This document shows, piece after piece, positions 51,395 through 60,633 of a stretch of 64,000 bases of DNA. The stretch covers positions 1,426,001 through 1,490,000 of the forward strand of contig NZ_CP064032.1 in the NCBI RefSeq assembly GCF_049532905.1, written 5' to 3'. The position numbers and the translations under genes were made by a program. Below the pieces are notes generated by a model. It was not told the origin of the DNA. It saw only the letters and a program-made list of their open reading frames with translations, and did not search any database. This stretch comes from Dyella_B nitratireducens. GTDB lineage: Bacteria; Pseudomonadota; Gammaproteobacteria; Xanthomonadales; Rhodanobacteraceae. Positions within the stretch are counted from its first letter, which is position 1; each line of letters begins with the position of its first letter.

Positions 51395-53356
51395 ATGTTC
51401 GGGAAACTCACGCTGCAGGCCATTCCGTTCGACCAGCCGATCATCATGGGCACTTGCCTGGCGATCATCATCGGCATCCTGGCGATTCTGGGCCTGATCA
51501 CGTACAAGCGCAGGTGGGCGTGGCTATGGACGGAATGGCTTACGACCGTTGATCACAAGCGCATCGGCATCATGTACATCTTGCTGGCGGCGGTGATGCT
51601 GCTGCGCGGCTTCAGCGATGCGATCATGATGCGTTCCCAGCAGGCGTTGGCCAGCGCCAATGCGCAGGGCTTTCTGCCGCCCGAACACTACGACCAGATT
51701 TTCTCGGCGCACGGCACCATCATGATTTTCTTCATGGCCATGCCGTTCGTGGTGGGACTGATGAACTTCGTCATGCCGCTGCAGATCGGCGCACGGGACG
51801 TCGCCTTTCCGGTGCTCAATTCGATCAGTTTCTGGCTGACGGCCGCCGGCGCGCTGCTGATCAATATCTCGTTGGGAGTGGGCGAGTTCGCCCGCACCGG
51901 CTGGCTGGCTTATCCGCCGCTTTCCGAGCTTCCGTTCAGTCCGGGCGTCGGCGTTGATTATTACTTGTGGTCCCTGCAGATTTCAGGTGTCGGCACACTG
52001 CTATCCGGCGTGAATCTCGTGACGACTATCTTGAAGCTGCGCGCACCCGGGATGACGTTGTCCAGGATGCCGGTATTCACGTGGACCGCGCTGGCCGCGA
52101 ACATGTTGATCATCGCGGCTTTTCCCATCTTGACTGCCACCTTCGCCATGCTGCTGGCGGATCGTTATCTGGGGATGCATTTCTTCACCAACGATGGTGG
52201 CGGCAATCCCATGATGTACATCAACCTGATCTGGACCTGGGGGCATCCGGAGGTTTACATCCTGATTCTTCCGGCCTTCGGTATTTTCTCCGAAGTGATT
52301 GCCACCTTTTCGCGCAAGCCGTTGTTCGGCTACCGGTCGATGGTGGTGGCCACGATGGTGATTACGTTGCTGGCCTTTACGACGTGGCTGCATCACTTCT
52401 TTACGATGGGATCGGGCGCCGATGTGAATGGCTTCTTCGGCATCACGACCATGGTGATAGCGATACCCACGGGCGTGAAGATCTTCAACTGGCTGTTCAC
52501 CATGTATGGCGGACGCGTCCGTTTCACCTCGCCGGTGTTGTGGACGATCGGCTTCATGGTGACCTTCACCATCGGCGGCATGACCGGCGTGTTGCTGGCG
52601 GTGCCGCCGGCCGACTTCGTTTTGCACAATAGCCTGTTCCTTATCGCGCATTTCCACAACGTGATCATTGGCGGCGTGGTGTTCGGTTGCTTTGCCGGCC
52701 TGACTTACTGGTTTCCCAAGGCGTTTGGCTTCCGGCTGCACGAAGGGCTGGGCAAGGCGGCGTTCTGGTTCTGGCTGGTGGGTTTCTATCTGGCGTTCAT
52801 GCCGCTCTATGTGCTCGGCTTCATGGGCATGACGCGGCGCATGAACCACTACGACGATCCGGCCTGGCTGCCTTACCTGTTGGTAGCCGAATGCGGCGCG
52901 GTGTGCATTCTGATCGGCATACTTTTGCAAATCGCGCAGCTGGTGTGGAGCATCCGCAAACGCGATCAGCTGCGCACGAATGCGCGTGATCCCTGGGACG
53001 GCCGCACGCTGGAATGGTCTACCACCTCACCGCCGCCCGCCTACAACTTTGCGCTGCTTCCAAAAGCAGACACGGTGGATGCGTTCTGGGAGGCGAAGCA
53101 GGAGGTCGCCGAGCCGGCCGAGCAGGCTTACGAATCGATCGAGATGCCAAAGAACTCATGGCTTGGCTTCGCGATCAGTTTCTTTGCGGTGCTCGGCGGG
53201 TTCGGGATGATCTGGCACATCTTCTGGATGGGCGTTCTGTCACTGCTTGCCATCGTTGCATTGCTCGGCTGGTATTCGTGGGATGAGGACGACGAATACG
53301 AGCTGACGCCTTACGACATCGACCGCCTTGAGCGCGTCACGATTCACGCCGGTTAA
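51395..53356 (+). CDS. cyoB: Cytochrome bo3 ubiquinol oxidase subunit I
   Basis: A 653-residue haem-copper oxidase with about 15 membrane spans. The catalytic-site residues are clear: HPEVY (CuB ligand His, proton-channel Glu and the cross-linked Tyr), the His-His pair in TWLHHFFTMG, and HFHNVIIGG with the haem ligands. It binds haem b and haem o3 plus CuB and performs oxygen reduction and proton pumping. The start is 1 base after the cyoA stop, and the stop overlaps cyoC. Confidence 0.98.
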   Translation: MFGKLTLQAIPFDQPIIMGTCLAIIIGILAILGLITYKRRWAWLWTEWLTTVDHKRIGIMYILLAAVMLLRGFSDAIMMRSQQALASANAQGFLPPEHYDQIFSAHGTIMIFFMAMPFVVGLMNFVMPLQIGARDVAFPVLNSISFWLTAAGALLINISLGVGEFARTGWLAYPPLSELPFSPGVGVDYYLWSLQISGVGTLLSGVNLVTTILKLRAPGMTLSRMPVFTWTALAANMLIIAAFPILTATFAMLLADRYLGMHFFTNDGGGNPMMYINLIWTWGHPEVYILILPAFGIFSEVIATFSRKPLFGYRSMVVATMVITLLAFTTWLHHFFTMGSGADVNGFFGITTMVIAIPTGVKIFNWLFTMYGGRVRFTSPVLWTIGFMVTFTIGGMTGVLLAVPPADFVLHNSLFLIAHFHNVIIGGVVFGCFAGLTYWFPKAFGFRLHEGLGKAAFWFWLVGFYLAFMPLYVLGFMGMTRRMNHYDDPAWLPYLLVAECGAVCILIGILLQIAQLVWSIRKRDQLRTNARDPWDGRTLEWSTTSPPPAYNFALLPKADTVDAFWEAKQEVAEPAEQAYESIEMPKNSWLGFAISFFAVLGGFGMIWHIFWMGVLSLLAIVALLGWYSWDEDDEYELTPYDIDRLERVTIHAG

Positions 53357-53985
53357 TGGAAGAGGATATCTCTGTGGATGCGGCCATCGCAGGCTCCTAC
53401 CCCGAAGAAAGCGAAGCGCTGCCAACTCGCCAGCATGTGACGGGTTTCGGCTTCTACGTCTACCTGCTCAGTGACGGCATCCTGTTTGCCGCGCTGTTTG
53501 CCGCCTTTGCGGTGTTGCGTGGCGCGACCGACGGCGGGCCTGACGGCCATGCGCTTTTCAGCGCACGAAACGCTTTTATTGAAACCGCATGCCTGCTGAC
53601 CAGCAGCTTCACCTGCGGCATCGCCATGCTGGCCTGCGATCGGCGTAACCGCTTCATGACGCTGGTCGGCTTTCTGATAACTGCCGTTCTGGGTGTGATG
53701 TTTCTCACGCTGGAGATACGCGAGTTCTCCGACCTGGTCGCCAGAGGGGCAGGGCCGGATCGCAGCGCTTTTCTATCGTCGTTTTTCACCTTGGTCAGCA
53801 CGCACGGCATCCACGTGACCTGCGGCTTGCTGTGGCTGGCCGTGTTGCTGGTCCAGTTTCTCGGCCGTGGCTTCACGCCCGCGATGATGCGGCGCTTTCT
53901 GTGTTTCAGCCTGTTCTGGCATGTGCTCGACGTGGTGTGGATCGGGATCTTCACCTTTGTGTATCTGATCGGAGGCTACCTATGA
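53356..53985 (+). CDS. cyoC: Cytochrome bo3 ubiquinol oxidase subunit III
   Basis: A 209-residue membrane subunit with five hydrophobic helices, beginning FGFYVYLLSDGILFAALFAA. It starts at an ATG overlapping the cyoB stop (TAATG) and ends overlapping cyoD (ATGA). CyoC stabilises the oxidase and contributes to proton uptake. Confidence 0.96.
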   Translation: MEEDISVDAAIAGSYPEESEALPTRQHVTGFGFYVYLLSDGILFAALFAAFAVLRGATDGGPDGHALFSARNAFIETACLLTSSFTCGIAMLACDRRNRFMTLVGFLITAVLGVMFLTLEIREFSDLVARGAGPDRSAFLSSFFTLVSTHGIHVTCGLLWLAVLLVQFLGRGFTPAMMRRFLCFSLFWHVLDVVWIGIFTFVYLIGGYL

Positions 53986-54371
53986 CGAACCCGTTGCATG
54001 ATCCGCGTCGCGCAAACCGTAGTACCCCGAGCCTTCAAGCACATGGCCATCATGGTTCATGGCTTGGCTACGTCATCGGTTATGGGGTGGCGATCCTCCT
54101 GACCGTGGCGGCGTTTGCCATCGCCCCTTCGAAGCACATGGCGCCTTTCAGCATCGAGGCGGCGCTTGTCGTATTGGCCATTGCCCAGATGATCGTGCAC
54201 CTGATTTTCTTTCTGCACATCAATACGGCGCCGGAGCAGAAAACGAACGTCATGGCGTTTGGTGCCACCATGCTGATCATTGCCATCGTCGTGATTGGAT
54301 CGTTGTGGATCATGTCGCATCTGGCGGCCAACATGGCGCCGATGGATCACCTGATGAACATGCAGCGATGA
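53982..54371 (+). CDS. cyoD: Cytochrome bo3 ubiquinol oxidase subunit IV
   Basis: A 129-residue subunit with three membrane helices (LGYVIGYGVAILLTVAAFAI, AALVVLAIAQMIVHLIFFLH, AFGATMLIIAIVVIGSLWIM). A longer frame opens at 53832 inside cyoC, but the ATG at 53982 overlaps the cyoC stop (ATGA) and gives the family start. CyoD helps assemble the CuB site. No cyoE (haem o synthase) gene follows. Confidence 0.95.
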   Translation: MTNPLHDPRRANRSTPSLQAHGHHGSWLGYVIGYGVAILLTVAAFAIAPSKHMAPFSIEAALVVLAIAQMIVHLIFFLHINTAPEQKTNVMAFGATMLIIAIVVIGSLWIMSHLAANMAPMDHLMNMQR

Positions 54372-54409
54372 TGTATGGGTGGATGGCTGAGTGATGCACG
54401 GACGGCAGC

Positions 54410-54904
54410 ATGAATACGGCTTACATCTCTGCCCTGGCGGGCCTCACCGGTGCCGGCATCGGTGGCCTGACCTCGTTTGCGACATCCTGGATCACGCAGC
54501 GCACGCAGCTGCTGGCGCAATACCGCGAGGCGGAGCGGAAACGCCGCGAGACGCTTTTCAATGCCTTCATTGCCGAAGCCTCAAGGCTCTATGGCGATGC
54601 CTTGGTCACCGGCAAGGACGACGTCACGCAGCTGGTGAAATTGTATGCCCTGGTGACGCGCATACGTCTAACATCCTCGCCCAGCGTGTTGGTGGCGGCG
54701 GAGCGCGCCATGGATACCATCGTCGACACATACCTCAAGCCGAACAAGACGCTGCACGAGCTCAAGCTTTTTGCGGAGCAGGGCGGCATGGATTTCCTGC
54801 GTGATTTTGGCGAAGCATGCCGGGCTGAACTGGCTGACGTGATGTGGGATCCATTCGGTCGCCGCAATCACGCAGTATCCGGCCTGGAAACCGGCGATAC
54901 GTGA
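54410..54904 (+). CDS. Hypothetical membrane-anchored protein
   Basis: A 164-residue protein not recognised as a characterised family. An N-terminal hydrophobic segment (ISALAGLTGAGIGGLTSFAT) is followed by an Arg/Glu-rich helix (QLLAQYREAERKRRETLFNA) and further helices. A single anchor with a cytoplasmic helical body is likely. It lies 38 bases after cyoD on the same strand and could be read-through transcribed with the oxidase genes. It ends 2 bases before the LysR gene stop, on the opposite strand. Confidence 0.75.
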   Translation: MNTAYISALAGLTGAGIGGLTSFATSWITQRTQLLAQYREAERKRRETLFNAFIAEASRLYGDALVTGKDDVTQLVKLYALVTRIRLTSSPSVLVAAERAMDTIVDTYLKPNKTLHELKLFAEQGGMDFLRDFGEACRAELADVMWDPFGRRNHAVSGLETGDT

Positions 54905-54906
54905 GG

Positions 54907-55860
54907 TCATCGTTTGCGGCGAGCCGGTGTTTTTCCTGCCGCAAGCTTCGGCGCACGCCATTCAGCCACAGTGAGTCTGTTGATGAAAAAGTCAGCCAAT
55001 GCGCTGACTTTCGCAGGCCGCGCGCGCGTGGTGGGGGTGACGAAGTACAGGCCGCCTTCGGGCAATCGCCAGTCCGTCAAAATGGGCTCAAGCTGTTTGT
55101 CCGCGAAGTACTGCGTGGCAACGAACTCCGGCAGTTCGGTGAGCGCAAGTCCCGCAAGCACCGTGGGCAGCAGCGCATCCACGCTCGTTCCGCGCAACAA
55201 TCCGCTCGGCGTCATGCTGCATTCCTCGCCGTTTTTGTGGGTAAAACGCCAAACGTCGCGCTTGCTGCGGTTGGCGTAGGTAAGACACTGATGGGCACCG
55301 AGATCATGCGGATGCTTGGGCCTGCCGTGGCGAGACAGGTAGGCCGGCGACGCCACCACGAACCGGCGCACGGGTGCGATCAGGCGTGCGACGAGCGAGG
55401 AGTCTTCCATCACGGCGATGCGCAGCGCGGCGTCGAAGCCCTCGCCGATCAGGTCGGCGTGGGCATCCGTGAGATGAAGTTCGACGGAAATATCCGGATA
55501 GGTTTGGAAGAACTCGGGCAATAGCGGAGCGACCCAGCGCGTGCCGAAAGAGAGCGGCGCGGCAAGCTTGACCAGGCCGCGCGGCCGACTTGAGGTCTCA
55601 CGTGCGACATCCTCGGCTTCTTCGGCTTCGGCATAGATTTTTGCCGCGCGCTCGGCGAGCGAGTGACCGTAGTCGGTGAGCGCCAGCCGCCTGGACGTAC
55701 GGTTGAACAGCCGGCCTCCCAGCCGCTCCTCCAGGCGGGTAACGGCCCGGGAAACCGTGGCGACCGACACGCCCATGGCGGTTGCGGCGCCAGCGAATGA
55801 ACCTTCCTCGGCGACTTTCGCGAACATCGCGAGCCCTTCGAAATCCGGCAACTTTGACAT
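54907..55860 (-). CDS. LysR-family transcriptional regulator
   Basis: A 317-residue LysR protein starting MSKLPDFEGLAMFAKVAEEG at 55860; the frame is open to 55911 but without similarity. The helix-turn-helix (FAGAATAMGVSVATVSRAVT) and substrate-binding domain (LVKLAAPLSFGTRWVAPLLP onward) are typical. It is divergent from the DoxX/SnoaL pair, with a 121-bp gap, and likely controls them. Confidence 0.9.
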   Translation of the reverse strand: MSKLPDFEGLAMFAKVAEEGSFAGAATAMGVSVATVSRAVTRLEERLGGRLFNRTSRRLALTDYGHSLAERAAKIYAEAEEAEDVARETSSRPRGLVKLAAPLSFGTRWVAPLLPEFFQTYPDISVELHLTDAHADLIGEGFDAALRIAVMEDSSLVARLIAPVRRFVVASPAYLSRHGRPKHPHDLGAHQCLTYANRSKRDVWRFTHKNGEECSMTPSGLLRGTSVDALLPTVLAGLALTELPEFVATQYFADKQLEPILTDWRLPEGGLYFVTPTTRARPAKVSALADFFINRLTVAEWRAPKLAAGKTPARRKR

Positions 55861-55981
55861 GGCAATTTTGCAACGATGGTTTTCAGTCATTTCTATTTCG
55901 AAAACTAGCACGCCGCCGTAGATTTGTCCTGCAGCAACTCAATCGTCCCTGCCGGGACCTACCTAAATGAGGACATACGCC

Positions 55982-56419
55982 ATGAGCAACCAAACCTACG
56001 CCAGCGCCGCGGTCGTTCCCGCGACTGTTCCTGACGCCCTTACCACGATCGTTCCGGCCATCGGCCGCGTGATGATCAGTGCCATCTTCATCCTCGCCGG
56101 ACTTTCGAAAATCGCGGCACCGGCGATGACCATCGGTTACATCCAATCGGTGGGGCTGCCGTTGCCACAGGTCGCATTCGGCATCTCCGTGCTGGTCGAA
56201 GTCGTCGGCGGCATCACGCTGCTGCTTGGCTACCGCACGCGAATCGTTGCGAGCGTGCTGTTCGTGTTCGCGCTGGTGACGGCGGCGTTCTTCCACCACA
56301 ACTTCGCCGACCAGAACCAGTTCATCCACTTCTTCAAGAACGTCGCGATGGCCGGCGGCTTGCTGCACGTGGTCGCCTTCGGTGGCGGCCGGATCAGCCT
56401 GGATGGACGGCGCGCTTGA
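55982..56419 (+). CDS. DoxX-family membrane protein
   Basis: A 145-residue protein with four hydrophobic helices; GRVMISAIFILAGLSKIAAP and HHNFADQNQFIHFFKNVAMA are typical of DoxX. The frame opens at 55967, but the ATG at 55982 has GAGGA in front. DoxX proteins are linked to thiol or redox stress responses, often under a LysR regulator. The adjacent SnoaL-like gene, 57 bases downstream, may be in the same operon. Confidence 0.88.
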   Translation: MSNQTYASAAVVPATVPDALTTIVPAIGRVMISAIFILAGLSKIAAPAMTIGYIQSVGLPLPQVAFGISVLVEVVGGITLLLGYRTRIVASVLFVFALVTAAFFHHNFADQNQFIHFFKNVAMAGGLLHVVAFGGGRISLDGRRA

Positions 56420-56476
56420 TCGATCGACGGGAGCGGCAACGGCCGCTCCCGTTCACTACGCTTAAGGAGACGTGTC

Positions 56477-56842
56477 GTGAATGACCTTACCCATGAACTG
56501 CTTTATCGCAACCTGCAGGATGTTTTCGGCGAAGGCGACGCTACCCGCCGTCGCCAGGCCATCGAAGAACTCTATACCGAGGATTGTGTGGTCTACATGC
56601 CACTGGGCACACTCGTCGGACACGAGGCGCTCGACAAATTCGCCGGGGATCTTCGCGCGACGCATCCGCACTTTGCTTATACGCCGCACGGCGAGCCTCA
56701 AACCCTCCACCATGCAGGCCGCCTTGCCTGGGGCTCCGGCCCGCGTGGCGAGAAGCCCGAATATACGGGGCTGGATGTCATCATCGTTCGTGATGGGAAG
56801 ATTGCGGCGCTTTATGTCTTTCTTGATGCTGTGCCGGCGTAG
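56477..56842 (+). CDS. SnoaL-like/NTF2-superfamily protein
   Basis: A 121-residue protein starting at GTG after AAGGAG. It has the NTF2-like cone fold pattern: an N-terminal helix (LLYRNLQDVFGEGDATRRRQ), the segment AIEELYTEDCVVYMPLGTLV, and C-terminal strands (GLDVIIVRDGKIAALYVFLD). SnoaL-like proteins are small isomerases, hydratases or ligand binders; no function can be given. It follows the DoxX gene. Confidence 0.85.
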   Translation: MNDLTHELLYRNLQDVFGEGDATRRRQAIEELYTEDCVVYMPLGTLVGHEALDKFAGDLRATHPHFAYTPHGEPQTLHHAGRLAWGSGPRGEKPEYTGLDVIIVRDGKIAALYVFLDAVPA

Positions 56843-57409
56843 CGTTTTCGGAGCGAGCCGTCATTCCGGCCTTTGCCCATTGCCGTCTTAGGAAGATTTT
56901 TCTGAAGCTCAGAAAGCTGCCGTTCTATAGGCGCTTTTGCAAAGGAATGCAGCAAGGAACTTGTTCTCACCGTAGTCTTGAATCTTGCCTTATCGTCATT
57001 CCGGCCTTCGCCCATTGCTGTCCGGGGAAAATTCGCGAAAGAAATGAGATGCGCTTGGTCGCCGGCACGTTCGCGTGAATCCGCACGACAGGAGACTTAA
57101 AAAAGTTTGTTCAAGGCGACGTCGACTAGCTAGCTGGAAACAGCTCCCTCCCCTGCGTGCAGGGGAGGGCTGGGGTGGGGTGATGCGAGCGAAGCTCGCT
57201 TCCAGCTACGCCGGAACAAGCGTCTTAACATGGTGGAACCTCTCGCGAGGTTGCTTCACCCCACCCCAACCCTCCCCTACTACACGTAGGGGAGGGGGCT
57301 GATCTGGCAAGCTGGAAGTTTCCCCGGACAGCAGTAGGCCTTCGCCGGAATGACGGTGAGGTACTACGAAACTTACCAGGACAGCAGTGGGATTCGCTCT
57401 GAAGCGATA
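56843..57409. other. 567-bp intergenic region filled by a composite repeat
   Basis: No gene supported. It holds copy 2 of the composite repeat (56983-57391) and ends at the stop of the propeller sensor gene. Confidence 0.6.
56983..57391. repeat. Composite dispersed repeat of about 400 bp, copy 2
   Basis: Copy of the element at 21084-21480, with the same order: CATTCCGG half-element, GACAGGAGACTTAAAAAAG segment, CTCCCCTGCGTGCAGGGGAG hairpin, GATGCGAGCGAAGCTCGC hairpin, CCTCCCCTAC...GTAGGGGAGG hairpin and closing half-element. Differences are a few substitutions and short insertions. Its left flank (56956-57003) is also similar to 8466-8514. Confidence 0.85.
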
Positions 57410-60400
57410 TTAACGCCAGAACATCCGGCCCAGAGACCGGCGACGCTTGAACGACGAGTAGTCCGCATAAGCAACACTCGCTGGCAAGGTCAACGCAACC
57501 GTAGTGCCTTGCGGATTCGTACCGCGGATGACCAACTGGCCGCCAAGTTTCGACGCACGTTCGCGCATGCCGGCTACGCCCCAATGCCCCTCCTTTTGCC
57601 GCTGCTGGATTTTCTGTTCGGTGATGCCAAGGCCATTGTCGGTGACGTCCACGATCAACGCGTCGGGTTTGTAGTAAACGGACACACGCACCCATTCGGC
57701 TTCGGCATGCTTGAAAGCGTTGATGATGCTTTCCCTGGCGATAGCCATCGTCTCCTCACCGACTTTGGGATCGATGGGGCGTGGTTCCCCGTCGATGCGC
57801 AGGGAGAAATGCGTACTTGAATGCATGGCGGCATCGTGCCCCATGATCTCCAGTTCTTCCCGCAGGTCCGCGCGCCCCGCTTCTTTTTGCCGAAGCGCGT
57901 TGATGGCATCGCGCCCTTCGATCAGCACGCTGCGCATTTTTTCTTCGATCTTGCTTATCCGGGTTCGTTGCGCATCCGGCAAATCGCGGCTGTTGGAGAG
58001 TATCCCGACTTGCAACAGCATGCCTTGCATGCCTTGCAGCAAAGTGTCATGCAGATCGCGTGCGATGCGTTCGCGTTCGGAGACGCGCTCTTCCATCAGC
58101 AAGCGGTAGCGCCGTTCGATAAATTGCAGGCGCAGCATGTAGAGCAGCCACAGCACCAGCACGGCAGCGCAAGCCATCAATACCTTGAACCACAGCGTCT
58201 GGTAGAACGCGGGCATGATCGTGAAATTCAAGGTCGCGGGTTGCCGGCTGGCTACGCCGTCTTCGTTCACGGCGAAAACCTCGAAGTGATAGCTGCCGGG
58301 CTGCATATTGGTATAGAACGCCTCGCGCCGGCCGCCGTCATCCTGCCAGTCGCTGTCCACCCCTTTGAGGCGATAGCGGAAATGCACACGTTCCGGCATG
58401 GACAGCGCAGGTGCCGTATAGGTGATATGGATACCGTGCGTCATCGGCGGTAATGAAGGCACCGAGGAGGCCGGCCAGCTGGCACGGCCTGCCTCCAGCG
58501 CACCGATCATGACGTCGGGTGCAAGGGTATTGCGCCGGATATGTGCCGGATCGATCCAGGAAAGATGCTGCTTGGTCGTTACCCAGATGCGTCCGTCCGC
58601 GCTTTCGATCATGGTCGGGCCGGGGCGAATGGGAACGGCAACCCCATCGATGCCATCCGCTTGCGTGAAGAGCTCGTAGCTGGGCGCATAGTTTGGTTGC
58701 TTGAGCCATTTGGCGATTTCGTCGGCGCTTATCCGATAAACGCCATCCGGCCCGTTGAGCCATAGTTCGCCGGTTGGCGTTTCGACGACGCCCGATGCGC
58801 CTGGAAAGTGGTTATCGCTTTTGCCTAGCAGGCTGATGAAGTTGCCTGACGGAGATAGATAGGCAAGGCCATGATCACCGGTGGCCCAGACATGCGTGCC
58901 GCGCACGGCGATGGCGAGGATGTTGCCAATATTCAAGCCATCGGCCGTGGTGTAGAGCTTGACGTGGTCATGATCGACGACAGCGATGCGGTTATTGGGA
59001 TAAGTCAGCCAGATGCGGCCGGACTCATCGGCAAGCACACGAATCGCCGGTCCTTTCGGCAGCCCTTTCAGTCCGCCATTGGGCGTCCACGTTCCGTTGG
59101 ACAGCCTGAAGACACCGACTTTGAGGAAGGATATCCATACGTCGCCCGCCGCATCTTCCGCGATACCTTGGCAGGCCTGCACGGCTTGCTCGCCGTGGTC
59201 CTCGATCATGGTGCCGGACGGCGGGGGAATGTGGCCGACGTGTGTACCGTCGTAGGTTTCGATATCCGTTCTTCCCGGCATCCAGACGACGCCCCGGCTG
59301 TCTACCGTCGAGCAGTCCGCACCGAGCCCGAAGCCGTCGGTGCGGACGGGTTGCTGGTCGCCCTTGATGTACAGCGCGACTTCGCGCGCGCTGCCTACCC
59401 ATACGCCGCCGTGTGCATCGGCGGCGACGGTGATATTGATCACGCCGTTCGGAAACGGCTCTGCAAAGTGGATCGGTGTGAATTTACCGATTGAAAAGCG
59501 GTCGATGCCGCTTTCCGTCGTGACCCACACGTTGGATTCGCGATCCATGAAGTAACCGAACACGAACTGGCCGGTCAAACCGTCACGCCGATCAAAATGC
59601 TCCTCGGAAGAGGGCGAGCTGCCGCCGTCGTTCCAGCGCATGCGCGCGATGCCTTCCTGGTCTCCGCGGGTCACCCACAGTGCGCCGGATGGATCGCGAA
59701 GGCTTGCCCAATAAGGGTTGTTCTTGCTCCATGTGACGCCAGGTGGAAATCCAATCAGTTCATGCTTGGCTTGCAAAAAATCGACGGGATGGAATTGGTT
59801 GTCGTGCTGGTCGAGTAGGTAGGCGCTATCGTCATCGAAGAGATAGATCTGGCCGTTTAGAGTTCCAAACCATTGCGGGTGATGGCCGGGATAGCCTTGC
59901 GATGGGCCTGCCGTTTTCCAGTGCGAGCCTGCTTGCCTGAGAACGCCGCGCGTCGTGGCAATCCAGAGCACTTTGTCCGCCGCCCGCGCAAAGCCTATGA
60001 CGCTGCCGCTGGGCAGCTCCGAAGCGGGAATGTTCGACACCTTGCCGTCGTGCAGTACGCCGGCGCCGCCGAAGGTATAGCCGATCCACAAGTCACCATT
60101 CGGCTCCGCATAGAGGGAATAAATATTGGTGGTGGGCAGCTGGCGGGTCACGCTTCCGTCGAAGTGCACGCCGTCAAATCGGTACAGGCCGTTCTGGCTT
60201 GCAAACCATAAAAAGCCGTCCGCTGTCTGGGCGATGGCCGTGCCACCGGCGGGGGCGCCATCCCGCGATAGATACGCCCGATGCTGGAGCTGGCTCAGCT
60301 GCAGTCGATAAGGCGTTTGCGACGACAGCGGAACGATCACATGTGATGGTTCGGCTGGCCACGCTGCGTACGGGAAGCAAAGAAAGACCAGGAGAAGGTA

Positions 60401-60463
60401 GGCGAGATGCTGGCTTTGACAGCTAAATCGTGTGGCCAATGAAAGGGCCTTGTTGCCGATCAC
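57410..60463 (-). CDS. Two-component sensor with beta-propeller sensor domain and HisKA_3 kinase
   Basis: A 1017-residue membrane sensor starting at GTG. A signal peptide (about 15-40) leads into a large periplasmic propeller region with repeated W..T..GLYRFDG-type blades (FLWFASQNGLYRFDGVHFDG) and a Y_Y_Y-type domain (HFRYRLKGVDSDWQDDGGRR). One membrane helix (FKVLMACAAVLVLWLLYMLR) precedes the kinase core, with phospho-acceptor H805 in ERIARDLHDTLLQG (HisKA_3) and the ATPase domain (ESIINAFKHAEAEWVRVSVY). NarL-type regulators are the usual partners; the one at 45588-46235 is a candidate. Confidence 0.92.
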   Translation of the reverse strand: MIGNKALSLATRFSCQSQHLAYLLLVFLCFPYAAWPAEPSHVIVPLSSQTPYRLQLSQLQHRAYLSRDGAPAGGTAIAQTADGFLWFASQNGLYRFDGVHFDGSVTRQLPTTNIYSLYAEPNGDLWIGYTFGGAGVLHDGKVSNIPASELPSGSVIGFARAADKVLWIATTRGVLRQAGSHWKTAGPSQGYPGHHPQWFGTLNGQIYLFDDDSAYLLDQHDNQFHPVDFLQAKHELIGFPPGVTWSKNNPYWASLRDPSGALWVTRGDQEGIARMRWNDGGSSPSSEEHFDRRDGLTGQFVFGYFMDRESNVWVTTESGIDRFSIGKFTPIHFAEPFPNGVINITVAADAHGGVWVGSAREVALYIKGDQQPVRTDGFGLGADCSTVDSRGVVWMPGRTDIETYDGTHVGHIPPPSGTMIEDHGEQAVQACQGIAEDAAGDVWISFLKVGVFRLSNGTWTPNGGLKGLPKGPAIRVLADESGRIWLTYPNNRIAVVDHDHVKLYTTADGLNIGNILAIAVRGTHVWATGDHGLAYLSPSGNFISLLGKSDNHFPGASGVVETPTGELWLNGPDGVYRISADEIAKWLKQPNYAPSYELFTQADGIDGVAVPIRPGPTMIESADGRIWVTTKQHLSWIDPAHIRRNTLAPDVMIGALEAGRASWPASSVPSLPPMTHGIHITYTAPALSMPERVHFRYRLKGVDSDWQDDGGRREAFYTNMQPGSYHFEVFAVNEDGVASRQPATLNFTIMPAFYQTLWFKVLMACAAVLVLWLLYMLRLQFIERRYRLLMEERVSERERIARDLHDTLLQGMQGMLLQVGILSNSRDLPDAQRTRISKIEEKMRSVLIEGRDAINALRQKEAGRADLREELEIMGHDAAMHSSTHFSLRIDGEPRPIDPKVGEETMAIARESIINAFKHAEAEWVRVSVYYKPDALIVDVTDNGLGITEQKIQQRQKEGHWGVAGMRERASKLGGQLVIRGTNPQGTTVALTLPASVAYADYSSFKRRRSLGRMFWR

Positions 60464-60633
60464 ATGTGCATCCGTGGGGTTATCCCGAGAGACGCGATTC
60501 TATATAAGCCCAAAGCGGTATGGACATCCATGCTGCAAATTGAACAGAACTGCCAGCGCTCAAGACGATTTACTACCCTTTTGGGGGGCGAACATCGCTG
60601 CCATGCCCGATAGAGTGAGAAACCACTGGGCCA

